A stretch of 64,000 bases of DNA. Origin: Arthrobacter sp. PM3. Lineage in GTDB: Bacteria > Actinomycetota > Actinomycetes > Actinomycetales > Micrococcaceae. Location: the NCBI RefSeq assembly GCF_003352915.1, contig NZ_CP022314.1, positions 1,697,272 to 1,761,271 on the forward strand, read 5' to 3'. The translations under genes and the position numbers were made by a program. The notes under the pieces were generated by a model. The model was not told where the DNA came from, searched no databases, and saw only the letters and a list, made by a program, of their open reading frames with translations. The first letter of the stretch is position 1. Each line of letters opens with the position of its first letter. This document shows positions 17,413 through 26,394 of this stretch, piece by piece.

Positions 17413-18348
17413 ATGGACTCCCTAGCCGCAGCCCCGGGGACCGGCCCGGCAACCTCGCCCCTGCCCATCCTGCGCAAACCGCGCCCGGCGGCGACGTTCC
17501 AGGACCTGCCCACCGACCGGACCCTCGTCATGGGAATCCTCAACGTCACCCCTGACTCGTTCAGCGACGGCGGCGAACACGCCACGGCGGACACCGCGAT
17601 CGCGGCGGGCCTGCGGATGTTCTACGCCGGGGCGGACATCATCGACGTCGGCGGCGAATCCACCCGTCCGGGTGCCGCGGCAGTCGGCGTCGACGAGGAA
17701 CAGCGCCGGGTCCTGCCGGTCATCGAGGCCCTGGTCAAAGCCGGCGCCCTGGTCAGCATCGACACCACCCACGCCGCGACGGCCGCCGCCGCACTGAAGG
17801 CCGGCGCCGCCATCATCAACGACGTTTCCGGCCTGACCATGGAACCGGAAATGGCCGAACTCGCCGCCCGGACCAAGGCGCCCTACATCCTGACGCACCG
17901 CCGCGGCGACGCCAGCACCATGAACGCCCTGACGGACTACAACGACGTCGCCCGTGATGTCGTTGCCGAACTCTCCGGCGTCCGTGACAAGCTCTACGAC
18001 GCCGGCGTCACCCCGGAGCAGATCATCGTGGACCCGGGGCTGGGCTTCGCCAAGGACGAGGACCAGAACTGGGAACTGCTCCAGCACCTGGATGTCCTGC
18101 AGGCCATGGGCCACAAAGTCCTCGTGGCCGGTTCCCGCAAACGCTTCCTCGGCAGTCTCCTGACGGTGGCGGGCAAGGCCGCCCAGCCGGTCGAACGCGA
18201 TGCGGCCACCGCCGCCGTGACCGCCATCAGCGCCCTCCGCGGTGCCTGGGCGGTGCGGGTGCACGACGTCGGGCCAAGCCTTGACGCCGTCAAGGTCGCC
18301 GCGCGCATGGCACCCCCGGCGCACCCGGCACCGGCCGGCACCGACTGA
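17413..18348 (+). CDS. folP: Dihydropteroate synthase
   Basis: Condenses p-aminobenzoate with the pterin pyrophosphate; it is the target of sulfonamides. The first signature GILNVTPDSFSDGG lies at residues 41-54, the second is IDVGGESTRPGA, and the C-terminal KRFLGSLL is present with the Lys/Arg that bind pterin. The 311-residue length reflects a 35-residue N-terminal extension before the barrel. The ATG at 17413 is 11 bp after folE; longer frames upstream overlap folE and are rejected. The ribosome site is weak (GGAAGG, about 13 nt away). Confidence 0.96.
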   Translation: MDSLAAAPGTGPATSPLPILRKPRPAATFQDLPTDRTLVMGILNVTPDSFSDGGEHATADTAIAAGLRMFYAGADIIDVGGESTRPGAAAVGVDEEQRRVLPVIEALVKAGALVSIDTTHAATAAAALKAGAAIINDVSGLTMEPEMAELAARTKAPYILTHRRGDASTMNALTDYNDVARDVVAELSGVRDKLYDAGVTPEQIIVDPGLGFAKDEDQNWELLQHLDVLQAMGHKVLVAGSRKRFLGSLLTVAGKAAQPVERDAATAAVTAISALRGAWAVRVHDVGPSLDAVKVAARMAPPAHPAPAGTD

Positions 18349-18361
18349 TCCGGCCGGCGCC

Positions 18362-18721
18362 ATGGACCAGATCACCCTCAGCGGTGTCACCGCGGTCGGC
18401 CATCACGGAGTGTTCGACTTCGAACGCCGCGACGGCCAGCCGTTCGTCGTCGACGCCGTACTGCACCTTGACTTCAGCAAGGCTGCCGCGTCCGACGACG
18501 TCCTGGACACCGCGCATTACGGCGAAGTGGCCGGCTGCATCCGGGAGTGGATCACCGGGGAGCCGCTGAACCTGATCGAGGCCCTCGCCGTGCGGATCGC
18601 CGAGGACGTCCTGCAGAAATTCCCCGTCGCCGCCGTCGACATCACCGTGCACAAGCCCAAGGCCCCGATCGAAGTCGACTTCGGCGACGTCGCCGTCAGC
18701 GTGCACCGGCGACGCACATGA
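18362..18721 (+). CDS. folB: Dihydroneopterin aldolase
   Basis: Converts dihydroneopterin to 6-hydroxymethyl-dihydropterin and glycolaldehyde. The 119-residue protein starts MDQITLSGVTAVGHHGVFDFERRDGQPFVVD and contains DTAHYGEVAGCI and NLIEALAVRIAEDVL, with the conserved Lys in VHKPKAPI, all typical. The start is the ATG at 18362, 13 bp after folP. The stop TGA overlaps the folK ATG (ATGA), pointing to translational coupling. Confidence 0.95.
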   Translation: MDQITLSGVTAVGHHGVFDFERRDGQPFVVDAVLHLDFSKAAASDDVLDTAHYGEVAGCIREWITGEPLNLIEALAVRIAEDVLQKFPVAAVDITVHKPKAPIEVDFGDVAVSVHRRRT

Positions 18722-19296
18722 GCCCGGCTTACACCCGCGCCGTGATCGCGCTCGGCAGCAATCTGGGGGAGCGCAACGACACCCTGTCCGCCGCCGTCGC
18801 CGACCTCGTCGACCCGCCGGAAGTGCGGCTCCTGGCCATCTCACCGATCGTCCAGACCAAGGCCGTGGGCGGCCCGCCGGGCCAGCCGGACTTCCTGAAC
18901 ATGGTGATCGCCGTGGAGACGTCCCTGCCCCCGCGCGAGCTCCTGGACCACTGCCACGCCGTCGAGCAGAAGCACTTGAGGGTGCGCGAGGTCCGGTGGG
19001 GGCCGCGGACCCTGGACGTGGACATCATCACCTACGGGGACCTCGTCAGTTCCGACCCGGAGCTCACGCTGCCGCACCCGCGGGCTGCCGAACGGGCCTT
19101 CGTGCTCTACCCGTGGTCGCAGATAGACCCGGCGGCGCAGCTCAACGGCGAACGCGTGGGCGACCTCGCCGTTCGGGCCGCGGATTTCGCCGACCTCGAA
19201 ACGTTTGACGGCTTCCAGGCCCCCGCCCCCGCGGACAGTGCAGCCGCGAAGACGACGGGTGCGGAAGTCGCGCCGGGACCGCTGGAGCGGCCGTGA
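18718..19296 (+). CDS. folK: 2-Amino-4-hydroxy-6-hydroxymethyldihydropteridine pyrophosphokinase
   Basis: Transfers pyrophosphate from ATP to the pterin, making the folP substrate. Signature segments are VIALGSNLGERNDTL at the start, DFLNMVIAVET, and RWGPRTLDVDIITYGD with the metal-binding Asp pair, then LPHPRAAERAFVLYP. The protein has 192 residues including a 30-residue Ala/Pro-rich tail. Its ATG overlaps the folB stop and its own TGA overlaps the next GTG. Confidence 0.95.
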   Translation: MSPAYTRAVIALGSNLGERNDTLSAAVADLVDPPEVRLLAISPIVQTKAVGGPPGQPDFLNMVIAVETSLPPRELLDHCHAVEQKHLRVREVRWGPRTLDVDIITYGDLVSSDPELTLPHPRAAERAFVLYPWSQIDPAAQLNGERVGDLAVRAADFADLETFDGFQAPAPADSAAAKTTGAEVAPGPLERP

Positions 19297-19817
19297 AACT
19301 GACCAACCCCCTGCTCCTGCTGGCCATCGCAGCGGTCGTTGCCCTGGCCGGCTGGTTCGCCACCGTCATGGCCGGCCGCTACAGCCTGGCCACCCCGGTG
19401 CTGCCGCTCACGGGACTGGTGACCATGGGCGTGATCGTGGTCCTCACCCTCGTGCTGGGGATCCGCGTGCTGCGGTGGCGCAACGGCAAGAAGAAAAAGG
19501 TCCTCAATCCCATCCTGGCGGCGTGGACCCTGGTCCTCGCCCAGGCCTGCGCCTACACCGGAACGGTCCTGCTGGGCTGGCACGCCGGAGTGGTGATCGA
19601 GCAGCTGCGGCTGTGGAACCTGCGCAGCAACCAGGACCTCACCTGGCAGGCCCTCGCGATGGCCGGCGGCGGCCTGATCATGGTGGTCGTGGGGCTCGTC
19701 GTCGAGCGGTTCTGCCGGATCCCGCCCGAGGACGGCGACGCCGACTCCGGGCACGGGGTACAGGGAAAGCGCACCAAACCCTCGGCAGAAGGCGAATATG
19801 CCTACCGAAGCGATTGA
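19293..19817 (+). CDS. DUF3180 membrane protein
   Basis: A 174-residue integral membrane protein with four predicted helices: about residues 3-22 (NPLLLLAIAAVVALAGWF), 34-58 (LPLTGLVTMGVIVVLTLVLGI), 72-93 and 121-141 (GGGLIMVVVGLVVERFC). It matches the DUF3180 family that follows folK in many actinobacteria; its function is unknown. The GTG start overlaps the folK stop, so expression is tied to the folate operon. Between helices 2 and 3 is a basic loop (RWRNGKKKKV). Confidence 0.85.
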   Translation: MKLTNPLLLLAIAAVVALAGWFATVMAGRYSLATPVLPLTGLVTMGVIVVLTLVLGIRVLRWRNGKKKKVLNPILAAWTLVLAQACAYTGTVLLGWHAGVVIEQLRLWNLRSNQDLTWQALAMAGGGLIMVVVGLVVERFCRIPPEDGDADSGHGVQGKRTKPSAEGEYAYRSD

Positions 19818-20310
19818 TCCGCCGGGCATCCACTGGCTCAGGGTGTCACCGAAATACGTCACCGTACGCCTTGCGGGATGGGCGCTGGGAAACCTGATCG
19901 TGGTGGCCCTGCTGTCCCTTCCGCTGGTTCTGGTCCTTAACGGTGCCTGGGCGTGGCCGCCACTCTGGCTTGCCGTGGCCGTGCCCCTGGCCTGGTTGCT
20001 TCTGGCCTTGTGGCGGCTCGTGCTGATTCCCCGGCAGGTGCGCTCGATCGGTTATGCCGAGCGTGAAGACGACCTTCTGATCCGCCGCGGCATCTTTTTC
20101 CAGCGCACCCTCGTAGTGCCGTACGGGCGGATGCAGTACGTGGACATCGCAGTGGGACCGGTTGAACGCCCCCTTGGCTTGTGCACCCTGAAGCTCCACA
20201 CAGCATCGGCCGGAACCAACGCCCAGATCCCCGGGCTGCCCGCCGGCGAAGGAGCCCGGCTCCGCGAACAGCTGTCGGCCCGCGGCGAAGCCCGGCTGGC
20301 CGGGCTGTGA
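19798..20310 (+). CDS. PH-domain membrane protein (bPH2, YdbS-like)
   Basis: A 170-residue protein with two close transmembrane helices (about 28-46 and 50-70) followed by one bacterial PH domain of the bPH2 type: DDLLIRRGIFFQRTLVVPYGRMQYVDIAVGPVERPLGLCTLKLHTAS. It overlaps the DUF3180 gene by 20 bp and is followed 18 bp later by a larger paralogous protein, the usual YdbS/YdbT pair. In Bacillus the pair contributes to resistance to some peptide antibiotics; here the role is inferred only from resemblance. Confidence 0.85.
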   Translation: MPTEAIDPPGIHWLRVSPKYVTVRLAGWALGNLIVVALLSLPLVLVLNGAWAWPPLWLAVAVPLAWLLLALWRLVLIPRQVRSIGYAEREDDLLIRRGIFFQRTLVVPYGRMQYVDIAVGPVERPLGLCTLKLHTASAGTNAQIPGLPAGEGARLREQLSARGEARLAGL

Positions 20311-20328
20311 CGGGGAGGCAATGACGGC

Positions 20329-21915
20329 ATGGCCCTGACACCGGAGGGCGGAACGGCCGACGCCGGCTGGCACCGCGTCCACCCGGCGTCGCCCTTTGTC
20401 CGCGGCTGGGTGGCGCTGGCCGCGCTGCTGTTCTTCTTCGGCCGCGACACGTTCGAACGCCTGCTCCAGGGCGGCCCGCTGTTCGACGAACGGTTCGCCG
20501 GGCGCGCGCCGTGGCTGCTGCTCGGCGGCGGCACGCTCCTGGTTCTCGCCGTGGCCGGCTTTATCCTCAGCTGGTACTTCACCCGCTACCAGGTGGCGGA
20601 CGGCTACGTGCGCGTCAACTCCGGGTTCCTGTTCAAACAGCAGCGGCAGGCCCGGCTGGACCGGGTGCAGGCAATCGACGTCGTGCAGCCCCTGCTCGCG
20701 CGGATCTTCGGGCTCGCGGAACTGCGGTTCGAGGTCGCCGACGCCGGCGCATCGGCCGTGCACCTTGCCTACCTGCGCGCGGACGAGGCCCGCCGGCTCC
20801 GCGCCACGATCCTCGCCGGCGCCTCCGGTGCCACGACTCCGGCCGGTCCGGCCGCCCCTGCGGGGCCCGGCGGCGGGACCCAGGCGCCGCCGCGCCCCGG
20901 GCAACCGGAGCCCGCCGCCGTCGAAGCGCCGGAACGGACGGTACTGACCGTGCCGCCGTCGCGCCTGCTGGGCTCGGTGCTCCTGAGCGAGCAGAGCGTC
21001 GCCATCATGGCCGGCGGCATCGGCTCGGTGCTGCTCTCCGCCGTCACCGAGAACAGGAGTTTCACGGTCTTCCTGATCCCGGCCGCGATCGGGCTCATCG
21101 CGTCATACTGGTCAACGTTCAACCGGGGCTACAACTTCACCGCGGCCGTTTCCCCGGACGGCCTCCGGCTGCGTTACGGTCTGCTGGACACGCAGGCCCA
21201 GACCGTTCCGCCGGGCAGGATCCAGGCGCTGAAAGTCAGCCAGCCGCCCCTGTGGCGGGTGTTCGGCTGGTACCGGATGCAGGTCAATGTGGCCGGCTAC
21301 GGCCTGGCAGGTAGCCCCGGCGAAGGATCGGCCCGGACCACCCTGCTGCCGGTAGGGTCCTTTGCCGACGTCCTGGCGCTCCTGGCCCTGGTGCTCCCCG
21401 AGCCCGGAACCCCGGACCCGGTGCGGGTCTTCACGGCGGGAATCACCGGCATGGCCCCTCGCCCCGCAGACCCGGACGCCGGGGGCCCGCAGGGCACCGA
21501 CGACGGCTTCGTCACCACGCCGCGCCGGGCCCGGTTGCTGGCGCCGCTGGGCTGGCGGCGCAACGGCTACACCGCCACGGACACCGCACTGCTCCTGAGG
21601 TCCGGCCGGTGGTGGCGTAGCCTCGTGGTGGTGCCGCACCAGCGGACCCAGTCCATGGCGCTGGAGCAGGGGCCGCTGGCCCGGAGGTTCCGGGTGGCGG
21701 ACCTGGTCCTGCACACCACGGCGGGTCCGGTCTCCCCGCGCCTCATCCACGCCGGCCTCGACGAAGCCCGGGAACTGCTGGACGCCCAGGCCGCCCGGGC
21801 CCGCGCCGCGCGCCGGCGCCAGAAGAGCGAGCACTGGATGGAACCGCCCGCCACGACCGTGCCAAAATCCGGCCCCCCTCAAGACGACCTCCAGAAAGGC
21901 CCGCATCATGGCTAA
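20329..21915 (+). CDS. Multi-PH-domain membrane protein (YdbT-like)
   Basis: A 528-residue protein with paired membrane helices near residues 24-42 and 62-85 and again at about 215-265, separating bPH2 domains. Repeated bPH2 motifs are visible: RVNSGFLFKQQRQARLDRVQAIDVVQPLLARIFGLAELRF, LLDTQAQTVPPGRIQALKVSQPPLWRVFGW and LLRSGRWWRSLVVVPHQRTQSM. It works presumably with the smaller PH protein just upstream. The ATG at 20329 follows GGGGAGG by 10 nt. Its 3' end overlaps the next gene by 8 bp. A Pro/Ala-rich linker lies at about residues 163-200. Confidence 0.85.
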   Translation: MALTPEGGTADAGWHRVHPASPFVRGWVALAALLFFFGRDTFERLLQGGPLFDERFAGRAPWLLLGGGTLLVLAVAGFILSWYFTRYQVADGYVRVNSGFLFKQQRQARLDRVQAIDVVQPLLARIFGLAELRFEVADAGASAVHLAYLRADEARRLRATILAGASGATTPAGPAAPAGPGGGTQAPPRPGQPEPAAVEAPERTVLTVPPSRLLGSVLLSEQSVAIMAGGIGSVLLSAVTENRSFTVFLIPAAIGLIASYWSTFNRGYNFTAAVSPDGLRLRYGLLDTQAQTVPPGRIQALKVSQPPLWRVFGWYRMQVNVAGYGLAGSPGEGSARTTLLPVGSFADVLALLALVLPEPGTPDPVRVFTAGITGMAPRPADPDAGGPQGTDDGFVTTPRRARLLAPLGWRRNGYTATDTALLLRSGRWWRSLVVVPHQRTQSMALEQGPLARRFRVADLVLHTTAGPVSPRLIHAGLDEARELLDAQAARARAARRRQKSEHWMEPPATTVPKSGPPQDDLQKGPHHG

Positions 21916-22828
21916 ACCAGGACGCCTCGGCGTCGGAATCATCGGCGCCGGGAAGGTGGGCGCCGTCCTGGGGGCGGCCCTGCGCGGAGCCGAACACGCC
22001 GTCATCGGAGTGTCCGCCGTATCGGATGCGAGCCGCGAACGCGCCGAAACACTCCTGCCCGGCGTCCCGGTCCTGGATGTCCAGGACATCGTCGAACGCG
22101 CGGAGTTGGTCCTCCTCGCCGTTCCGGATGACGCCCTCGGCCCCCTCGTGCAGGGCCTCGCCAAGCTCGGCGCCTGGCAGCCCGGCCAGTTGGTGGCGCA
22201 CACCTCAGGGCGCTTCGGCGTCGGGATTCTGCACCCGGTCCGTGCCGCCGGTGCCGTGCCGCTTGCGCTGCACCCCGCCATGACGTTCACGGGCATGAGC
22301 CTGGACCTGACCCGGCTCCTGGACTGCACGTTCGGCGTCACGGCCGATGCCGCGATGCTGCCGATCGCCCAGGCACTCGTCGTCGAAATGGGGGCCGAAC
22401 CGGTGGCCATCGCCGAGGCCGACCGCGTCCTCTACCACGCCGCCCTCGCGCACGGCTCCAACCATCTGGTCACCCTCGTGGCGCAGGCCTCGCAACTCCT
22501 GCGCGAAGTGGGCGTCGAGGCCCCCGACCGGATGCTGGGACCGCTGCTGCGCGCCACGCTGGAGAACGCGCTCGCCTCCGGCGAAACGGCCCTGACCGGT
22601 CCCGTGGCGCGGGGGGATGCAGGCACCGTGGCAGCGCACGCCGCCGCCCTCCGCGAATACGACGCCGGTTCGGCCGGCGATATTCTGGAGGCGTACCTGG
22701 CCATGGCCCGTGCGACAGCCCGCCGGGCAGGAAGCCGCGGGCTGCTGAAGCCGGAACAACTCGACGGCATCGAACAGGCGCTCGGCGGACCCGGCCAGGA
22801 CGGGCCGCCGGCCCCGGAAGGACCCTGA
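21908..22828 (+). CDS. Rossmann-fold and DUF2520 protein
   Basis: A 306-residue protein with an N-terminal dinucleotide-binding fold ([17 protein letters not shown], residues 8-24) and [18 protein letters not shown], then a C-terminal helical DUF2520 domain ([20 protein letters not shown]). The layout resembles pyrroline-carboxylate or ketopantoate reductase-like dehydrogenases. In actinobacteria this gene regularly precedes panC, so a role near pantothenate synthesis is plausible but unproven. It overlaps the preceding gene by 8 bp and ends 1 bp before panC. Confidence 0.87.
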   Translation: MAKPGRLGVGIIGAGKVGAVLGAALRGAEHAVIGVSAVSDASRERAETLLPGVPVLDVQDIVERAELVLLAVPDDALGPLVQGLAKLGAWQPGQLVAHTSGRFGVGILHPVRAAGAVPLALHPAMTFTGMSLDLTRLLDCTFGVTADAAMLPIAQALVVEMGAEPVAIAEADRVLYHAALAHGSNHLVTLVAQASQLLREVGVEAPDRMLGPLLRATLENALASGETALTGPVARGDAGTVAAHAAALREYDAGSAGDILEAYLAMARATARRAGSRGLLKPEQLDGIEQALGGPGQDGPPAPEGP

Positions 22829-22829
22829 C

Positions 22830-23732
22830 ATGGCAATCCAACTCGTCACCACGGCGGCCGAACTGCGCGCCGCAAGCGCGCGGCTCCTGGAGCAGAAAGC
22901 CGGCGCATCCCAAGGGCTTGTGCCCACCATGGGCGCCCTGCACGAGGGACATGCCCGGCTGGCCCGGACCGCCGTCGCCCAGAACGACGTCGTGGTGGCC
23001 AGCATCTTCGTCAACCCCCTGCAGTTCGGTGAGGCCGCGGACCTGGACCGCTACCCCCGGACGCTGGAGGCCGATCTCGCCCTGCTCGACGCCGAGGGCG
23101 TGGACCTGGCCTTCGCCCCGGGTGTCGAGGAGGTCTACCCCGGCGGGCAGCCCCTCGTACGGATCACCGCCGGCCCGCTCGGTGACAAGTGGGAGGGAGC
23201 GTCCCGGCCCGGGCACTTCGACGGCGCCCTGACCGTCGTCGCCAAACTGCTTCACTACGGCATCCCCGGGACGGGGCTGCCCGGCGGCGGGCAGCCGGCC
23301 TACCGCGCCTACTTCGGCCAGAAGGACGCCCAGCAACTCGCACTCGTCCAGCGCATGGTGGCCGACCTGAACTTCCCTGTGGAGATCGTGCCCGTGCCGA
23401 TCGTGCGCTCGGCCGACGGCCTGGCCCTGTCCAGCCGCAACCGCTTCCTCTCCGGCGCGGAACGGGAGGCCGCCCTGGTCCTCTCCCGGGCGCTGCGGCT
23501 CATCGAGGACCGGGCCAACGCCCACAAGCCCCTGGACCTCGACTCCGCGCAGGCCCTGGTCCGGTCCCAGCCGCTCGTGGAACTGGACTACTTCGACGTC
23601 GTCGATCCGCGGACCCTGGAACCCCTCGCCGAGAACTGCCGGGAGACCCCGTTCCGCGGCGACGGCCTGGCGATCATCGCCGCGAAGGTCGGTCCCGTCC
23701 GCCTGATCGACAACGTGCCGCTGAACGCCTGA
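22830..23732 (+). CDS. panC: Pantoate-beta-alanine ligase
   Basis: Joins pantoate and beta-alanine using ATP, the last step to pantothenate. The nucleotidyltransferase HIGH-type motif is in [15 protein letters not shown] (about residues 30-45), followed by [22 protein letters not shown], the pantoate region [17 protein letters not shown] and the KMSKS-like SSRNRFLS. Length (300) is normal. The ATG starts 1 bp after the DUF2520 gene, so the two are coupled. It ends the plus-strand operon that runs from folE. Confidence 0.96.
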   Translation: MAIQLVTTAAELRAASARLLEQKAGASQGLVPTMGALHEGHARLARTAVAQNDVVVASIFVNPLQFGEAADLDRYPRTLEADLALLDAEGVDLAFAPGVEEVYPGGQPLVRITAGPLGDKWEGASRPGHFDGALTVVAKLLHYGIPGTGLPGGGQPAYRAYFGQKDAQQLALVQRMVADLNFPVEIVPVPIVRSADGLALSSRNRFLSGAEREAALVLSRALRLIEDRANAHKPLDLDSAQALVRSQPLVELDYFDVVDPRTLEPLAENCRETPFRGDGLAIIAAKVGPVRLIDNVPLNA

Positions 23733-23737
23733 ACTCC

Positions 23738-23752
23738 TGACCCCGCGTTGCT
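23738..23752. repeat. Half copy of the GGGGTCAC/GTGACCCC element
   Basis: TGACCCCGCGTTGCT right after panC matches one arm of the palindromes at 9233 and 25421. The partner arm is missing, so it may be a decayed copy. Confidence 0.5.
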
Positions 23753-23869
23753 TTTCCGGTGACGGGAATGCGGCCGGGGCTTAGACTGTTGGCACCTGCA
23801 GCAGCGCCGACGCCTGCCTCACCGGACCCACACGGCCGGACTCACTCGCAACTCCCTGGGGGAATTCCC

Positions 23870-25396
23870 ATGTCAACAGACGTCTCTTCCAACGCCGCGG
23901 ACGCCACCGCACCGGGCCCTGCTCCCGCCGGCCCCGCGCCGGCGGCGCCTGCCGCGCCAGCCGCATCGACAGTGAAGGCAGCGCAGGCAGCGCCGTCAGC
24001 GCCGGTGAAGATGCCGCGGGAGTCTGTCACCATCATCGCCACTCTGCTAGTGGCCACCTTCGTCGTGATCCTCAACGAGACGATCATGAACGTGGCCCTG
24101 CAGCGGCTGATGGTGGACCTGGGCGTCACTGCGCCCACGGTGCAGTGGCTGTCGACCGGATTCATGCTGACCATGGCCGTCGTCATTCCCACTACCGGGT
24201 TCATCCTGCAGCGGCTGTCCACCAGGGCCGTGTTCCTGCTCGCCATGGGGCTGTTCTCCGGCGGCACGCTGTTGGCCGCCGTCGCGCCGGGCTTTGGAGT
24301 CCTGCTGCTGGCCCGCATTGTCCAGGCCGGCGGAACGGCCATCATGCTCCCGCTGCTCATGACCACCATCCTTACGCTCGTTCCGCTGGAACGCCGCGGC
24401 GCCGTCATGGGCAACGTCAGTATCGCCATCTCGGTCGCGCCGGCGCTTGGCCCCACAGTCTCCGGGCTGATCCTGCAGCACTTCTCCTGGCGGTTCATGT
24501 TTGTCTTCGTGCTGCCGATCGCCCTCGCCGCACTGGTCATCGGGGCCAGGTACCTGACCAACATCGGCGAGACCGAGAAGACCAGGCTGGACGTTCTCTC
24601 GGTGATCCTCACCATCCCCGCCTTCGGTGGCCTGGTGTACGGGCTGAGCCAGATCGGCGGCGGCGACGCCGAGTCCCGAACGCCCGCGGTGCTGGCGCTG
24701 GCCGTCGGCGTCGTGGCCATGGCAGCGTTCGTTCTGCGCCAGCTGGCGCTGCAGAAGAGCGACCGGCCCCTGCTGGACCTGCGGGCCTTCCGTTTCCGGA
24801 TGTTCACGGTGTCTGTGCTGCTGCTGGTCGTGGCCATGATCGCGCTGTTTGGCGCGGTGATCCTCCTGCCGCTGTACCTGCAGGAAATCCGCGGCCTGAA
24901 GTCACTCGAAACCGGTCTGGTGCTGCTGCCCGGGGGGCTCGCCATGGGCCTGCTGGGCCCCGTGATCGGCCGCCTCTTCGACAAGGTCGGGCCGCTGCCA
25001 CTGACCGTGACGGGTTCGGTCATGATGGTCCTGGCGCTGTGGCAGTTCTCCATGCTCGACGCCGCGTCCCCGGTGGCGTGGATCATTGCCCTGCACGTGA
25101 TGCTCAGCCTGGGCCTGGCGCTGTTGTTCACGCCCGCCTTCACCACCGGGCTCAACCCGCTGCCGCCGCACCTGTATTCACACGGCTCCGCCATCCTGAG
25201 CACGCTGCAGCAGGTGGCGGGCGCCGCCGGCACAGCGCTGCTGGTCTCGATCTACGCCTTCGTCGCGGCAGCGTCGGGCATGGTTGCGGGCATGCACGCC
25301 GCCTTCCTGACGGCGGCCGTCATATCGGTCGCCGCCGTCGTCCTGTCCGCCATGATGCGCAAGACCGAAGGCGCGGCCCACCCCGCCGCCCACTAG
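23870..25396 (+). CDS. MFS exporter, DHA2 (EmrB/QacA) type
   Basis: A 508-residue transporter. After a Pro/Ala-rich cytoplasmic N-terminus (about 45 residues) there are about 14 hydrophobic helices. Family motifs: NETIMNVALQRLMVDLGV in helix 1 with the conserved acidic residue, TGFMLTMAVVIPTTGFILQRLSTR (motif A loop) and RIVQAGGTAIMLPLLM. DHA2 members export drugs, dyes or metabolites by proton antiport; the substrate is unknown. The ATG at 23870 follows GGGGGA by about 6 nt. It stands alone, between a half palindrome and a complete one. Confidence 0.88.
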   Translation: MSTDVSSNAADATAPGPAPAGPAPAAPAAPAASTVKAAQAAPSAPVKMPRESVTIIATLLVATFVVILNETIMNVALQRLMVDLGVTAPTVQWLSTGFMLTMAVVIPTTGFILQRLSTRAVFLLAMGLFSGGTLLAAVAPGFGVLLLARIVQAGGTAIMLPLLMTTILTLVPLERRGAVMGNVSIAISVAPALGPTVSGLILQHFSWRFMFVFVLPIALAALVIGARYLTNIGETEKTRLDVLSVILTIPAFGGLVYGLSQIGGGDAESRTPAVLALAVGVVAMAAFVLRQLALQKSDRPLLDLRAFRFRMFTVSVLLLVVAMIALFGAVILLPLYLQEIRGLKSLETGLVLLPGGLAMGLLGPVIGRLFDKVGPLPLTVTGSVMMVLALWQFSMLDAASPVAWIIALHVMLSLGLALLFTPAFTTGLNPLPPHLYSHGSAILSTLQQVAGAAGTALLVSIYAFVAAASGMVAGMHAAFLTAAVISVAAVVLSAMMRKTEGAAHPAAH

Positions 25397-25420
25397 CAGC
25401 GCAAACAGCAGCGCAAACAA

Positions 25421-25481
25421 CAACGCGGGGTCACTTAGCGCCGGTCCGGATCCGGAATCGGCGCTAAGTGACCCCGCGTTG
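25421..25481. repeat. Perfect 22-bp palindromic intergenic element, copy 2
   Basis: The arm at 25421-25442 (CAACGCGGGGTCACTTAGCG then CC) is the exact reverse complement of 25460-25481. The 17-nt centre contains a further palindrome, TCCGGATCCGGA (25445-25456). It lies between the convergent MFS and hydrolase genes and could act as a two-way terminator; its near copy at 9233 suggests a dispersed REP-like family. Confidence 0.85.
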
Positions 25482-25499
25482 CTGTGTCGGGGCGGACGG

Positions 25500-26333
25500 T
25501 CAGCCGGCGTAGAACGCGCTGAGCTCGGTGATGAGCTTGTCCGGGGCCTTGTTGACGCCGTCGTGGCCCATGCCCGGCAGGATCGTGTAGCTGGAGCCGG
25601 ACAGGACGTCGTGGATCTGGGCGCAGGCCACACCGAAGTAGGCCGGGCTCTTTTCGCCCACGATGATGAGCGTCTCCAGCGGCAGTTCCAGGAAGGGTTC
25701 GGCCGGCATGTCGGCGGCGATGATCGCCTTGATCTCGCGGACACCGGTCTGCATGAGGTCGCGCAGCTGCTTGCCGATCGGGGTCCCTGCCGAGAGCTTG
25801 TTCGCCAGCGTCAGCATGGACAGCGGCATCCGGGACAGCGCACTGCCGGTCTCCAGGCCCTTGAGCAGGACGGCGAGGGCGCGGTCGTCGTCGCCGGCCG
25901 CGGTCGCCCGCTCGTATTCGGCGGTCCAGTCCGCCGTGACGCTGTGGTTGACGGACACGGCGGGGTCGTACACGGCCAGGCGTTCCACCGGCAGGGTGCG
26001 GGCCGCGTGCAGGGCCACCGCCCCGCCGAAGCTGTGCCCGAAGACATCCGTGCTGGACGTGTACTTCATGACGGCGTCGAGGTCGCGGATGTCCACGTCC
26101 AGGGTGTAGTCCTCAGGCTGCGGGGAAGACGAACCGCGGCCGCGCCGGTTGAAGGTGTGCACCGGCCGGCCCAGGGACGCGCTGAGTTTCTGCGCGAAAC
26201 GCGTGTAGTCGGCAGCCGTCACCATGGAGGCCGGCACGACGACGATGCCCGAACCGGCCGAGGCGAGCTCGGCGCCCGTGCTGAAAAGCTCGATCGTTCC
26301 GCCGTCGGCGGTTCTGATGTTCTCGCGGGTCAT
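25500..26333 (-). CDS. Alpha/beta-fold hydrolase
   Basis: A 277-residue cytoplasmic hydrolase. The nucleophile elbow is VFGHSFGGAVALHAARTLP (Ser about residue 102), the acidic residue lies after ETLIIVGEKSPAYFG, and the His is in LPGMGHDGVNKAPDKL. The substrate is unknown. It shares the segments FNRRGRGSSSPQPEDY, VYDPAVS and VLLKGLETGSALSRMPL with the protein at 27053-28033, so the two are paralogues flanking tdk. A leaderless-type promoter precedes the ATG. Confidence 0.85.
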   Translation of the reverse strand: MTRENIRTADGGTIELFSTGAELASAGSGIVVVPASMVTAADYTRFAQKLSASLGRPVHTFNRRGRGSSSPQPEDYTLDVDIRDLDAVMKYTSSTDVFGHSFGGAVALHAARTLPVERLAVYDPAVSVNHSVTADWTAEYERATAAGDDDRALAVLLKGLETGSALSRMPLSMLTLANKLSAGTPIGKQLRDLMQTGVREIKAIIAADMPAEPFLELPLETLIIVGEKSPAYFGVACAQIHDVLSGSSYTILPGMGHDGVNKAPDKLITELSAFYAG

Positions 26334-26345
26334 GCTCCGAGCCTA
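26334..26345 (-). promoter_or_regulatory. Putative leaderless promoter of the hydrolase gene
   Basis: On the minus strand TAGGCT (26345-26340) is followed by 6 nt (CGGAGC) and the ATG at 26333. GGAG is too close to the ATG to be a normal ribosome site. Confidence 0.45.
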
Positions 26346-26394
26346 GCCGAGCCCGCGCCCCGCTGCAGTAAGTTGCCGTGGGGTGCGGGAGCCC

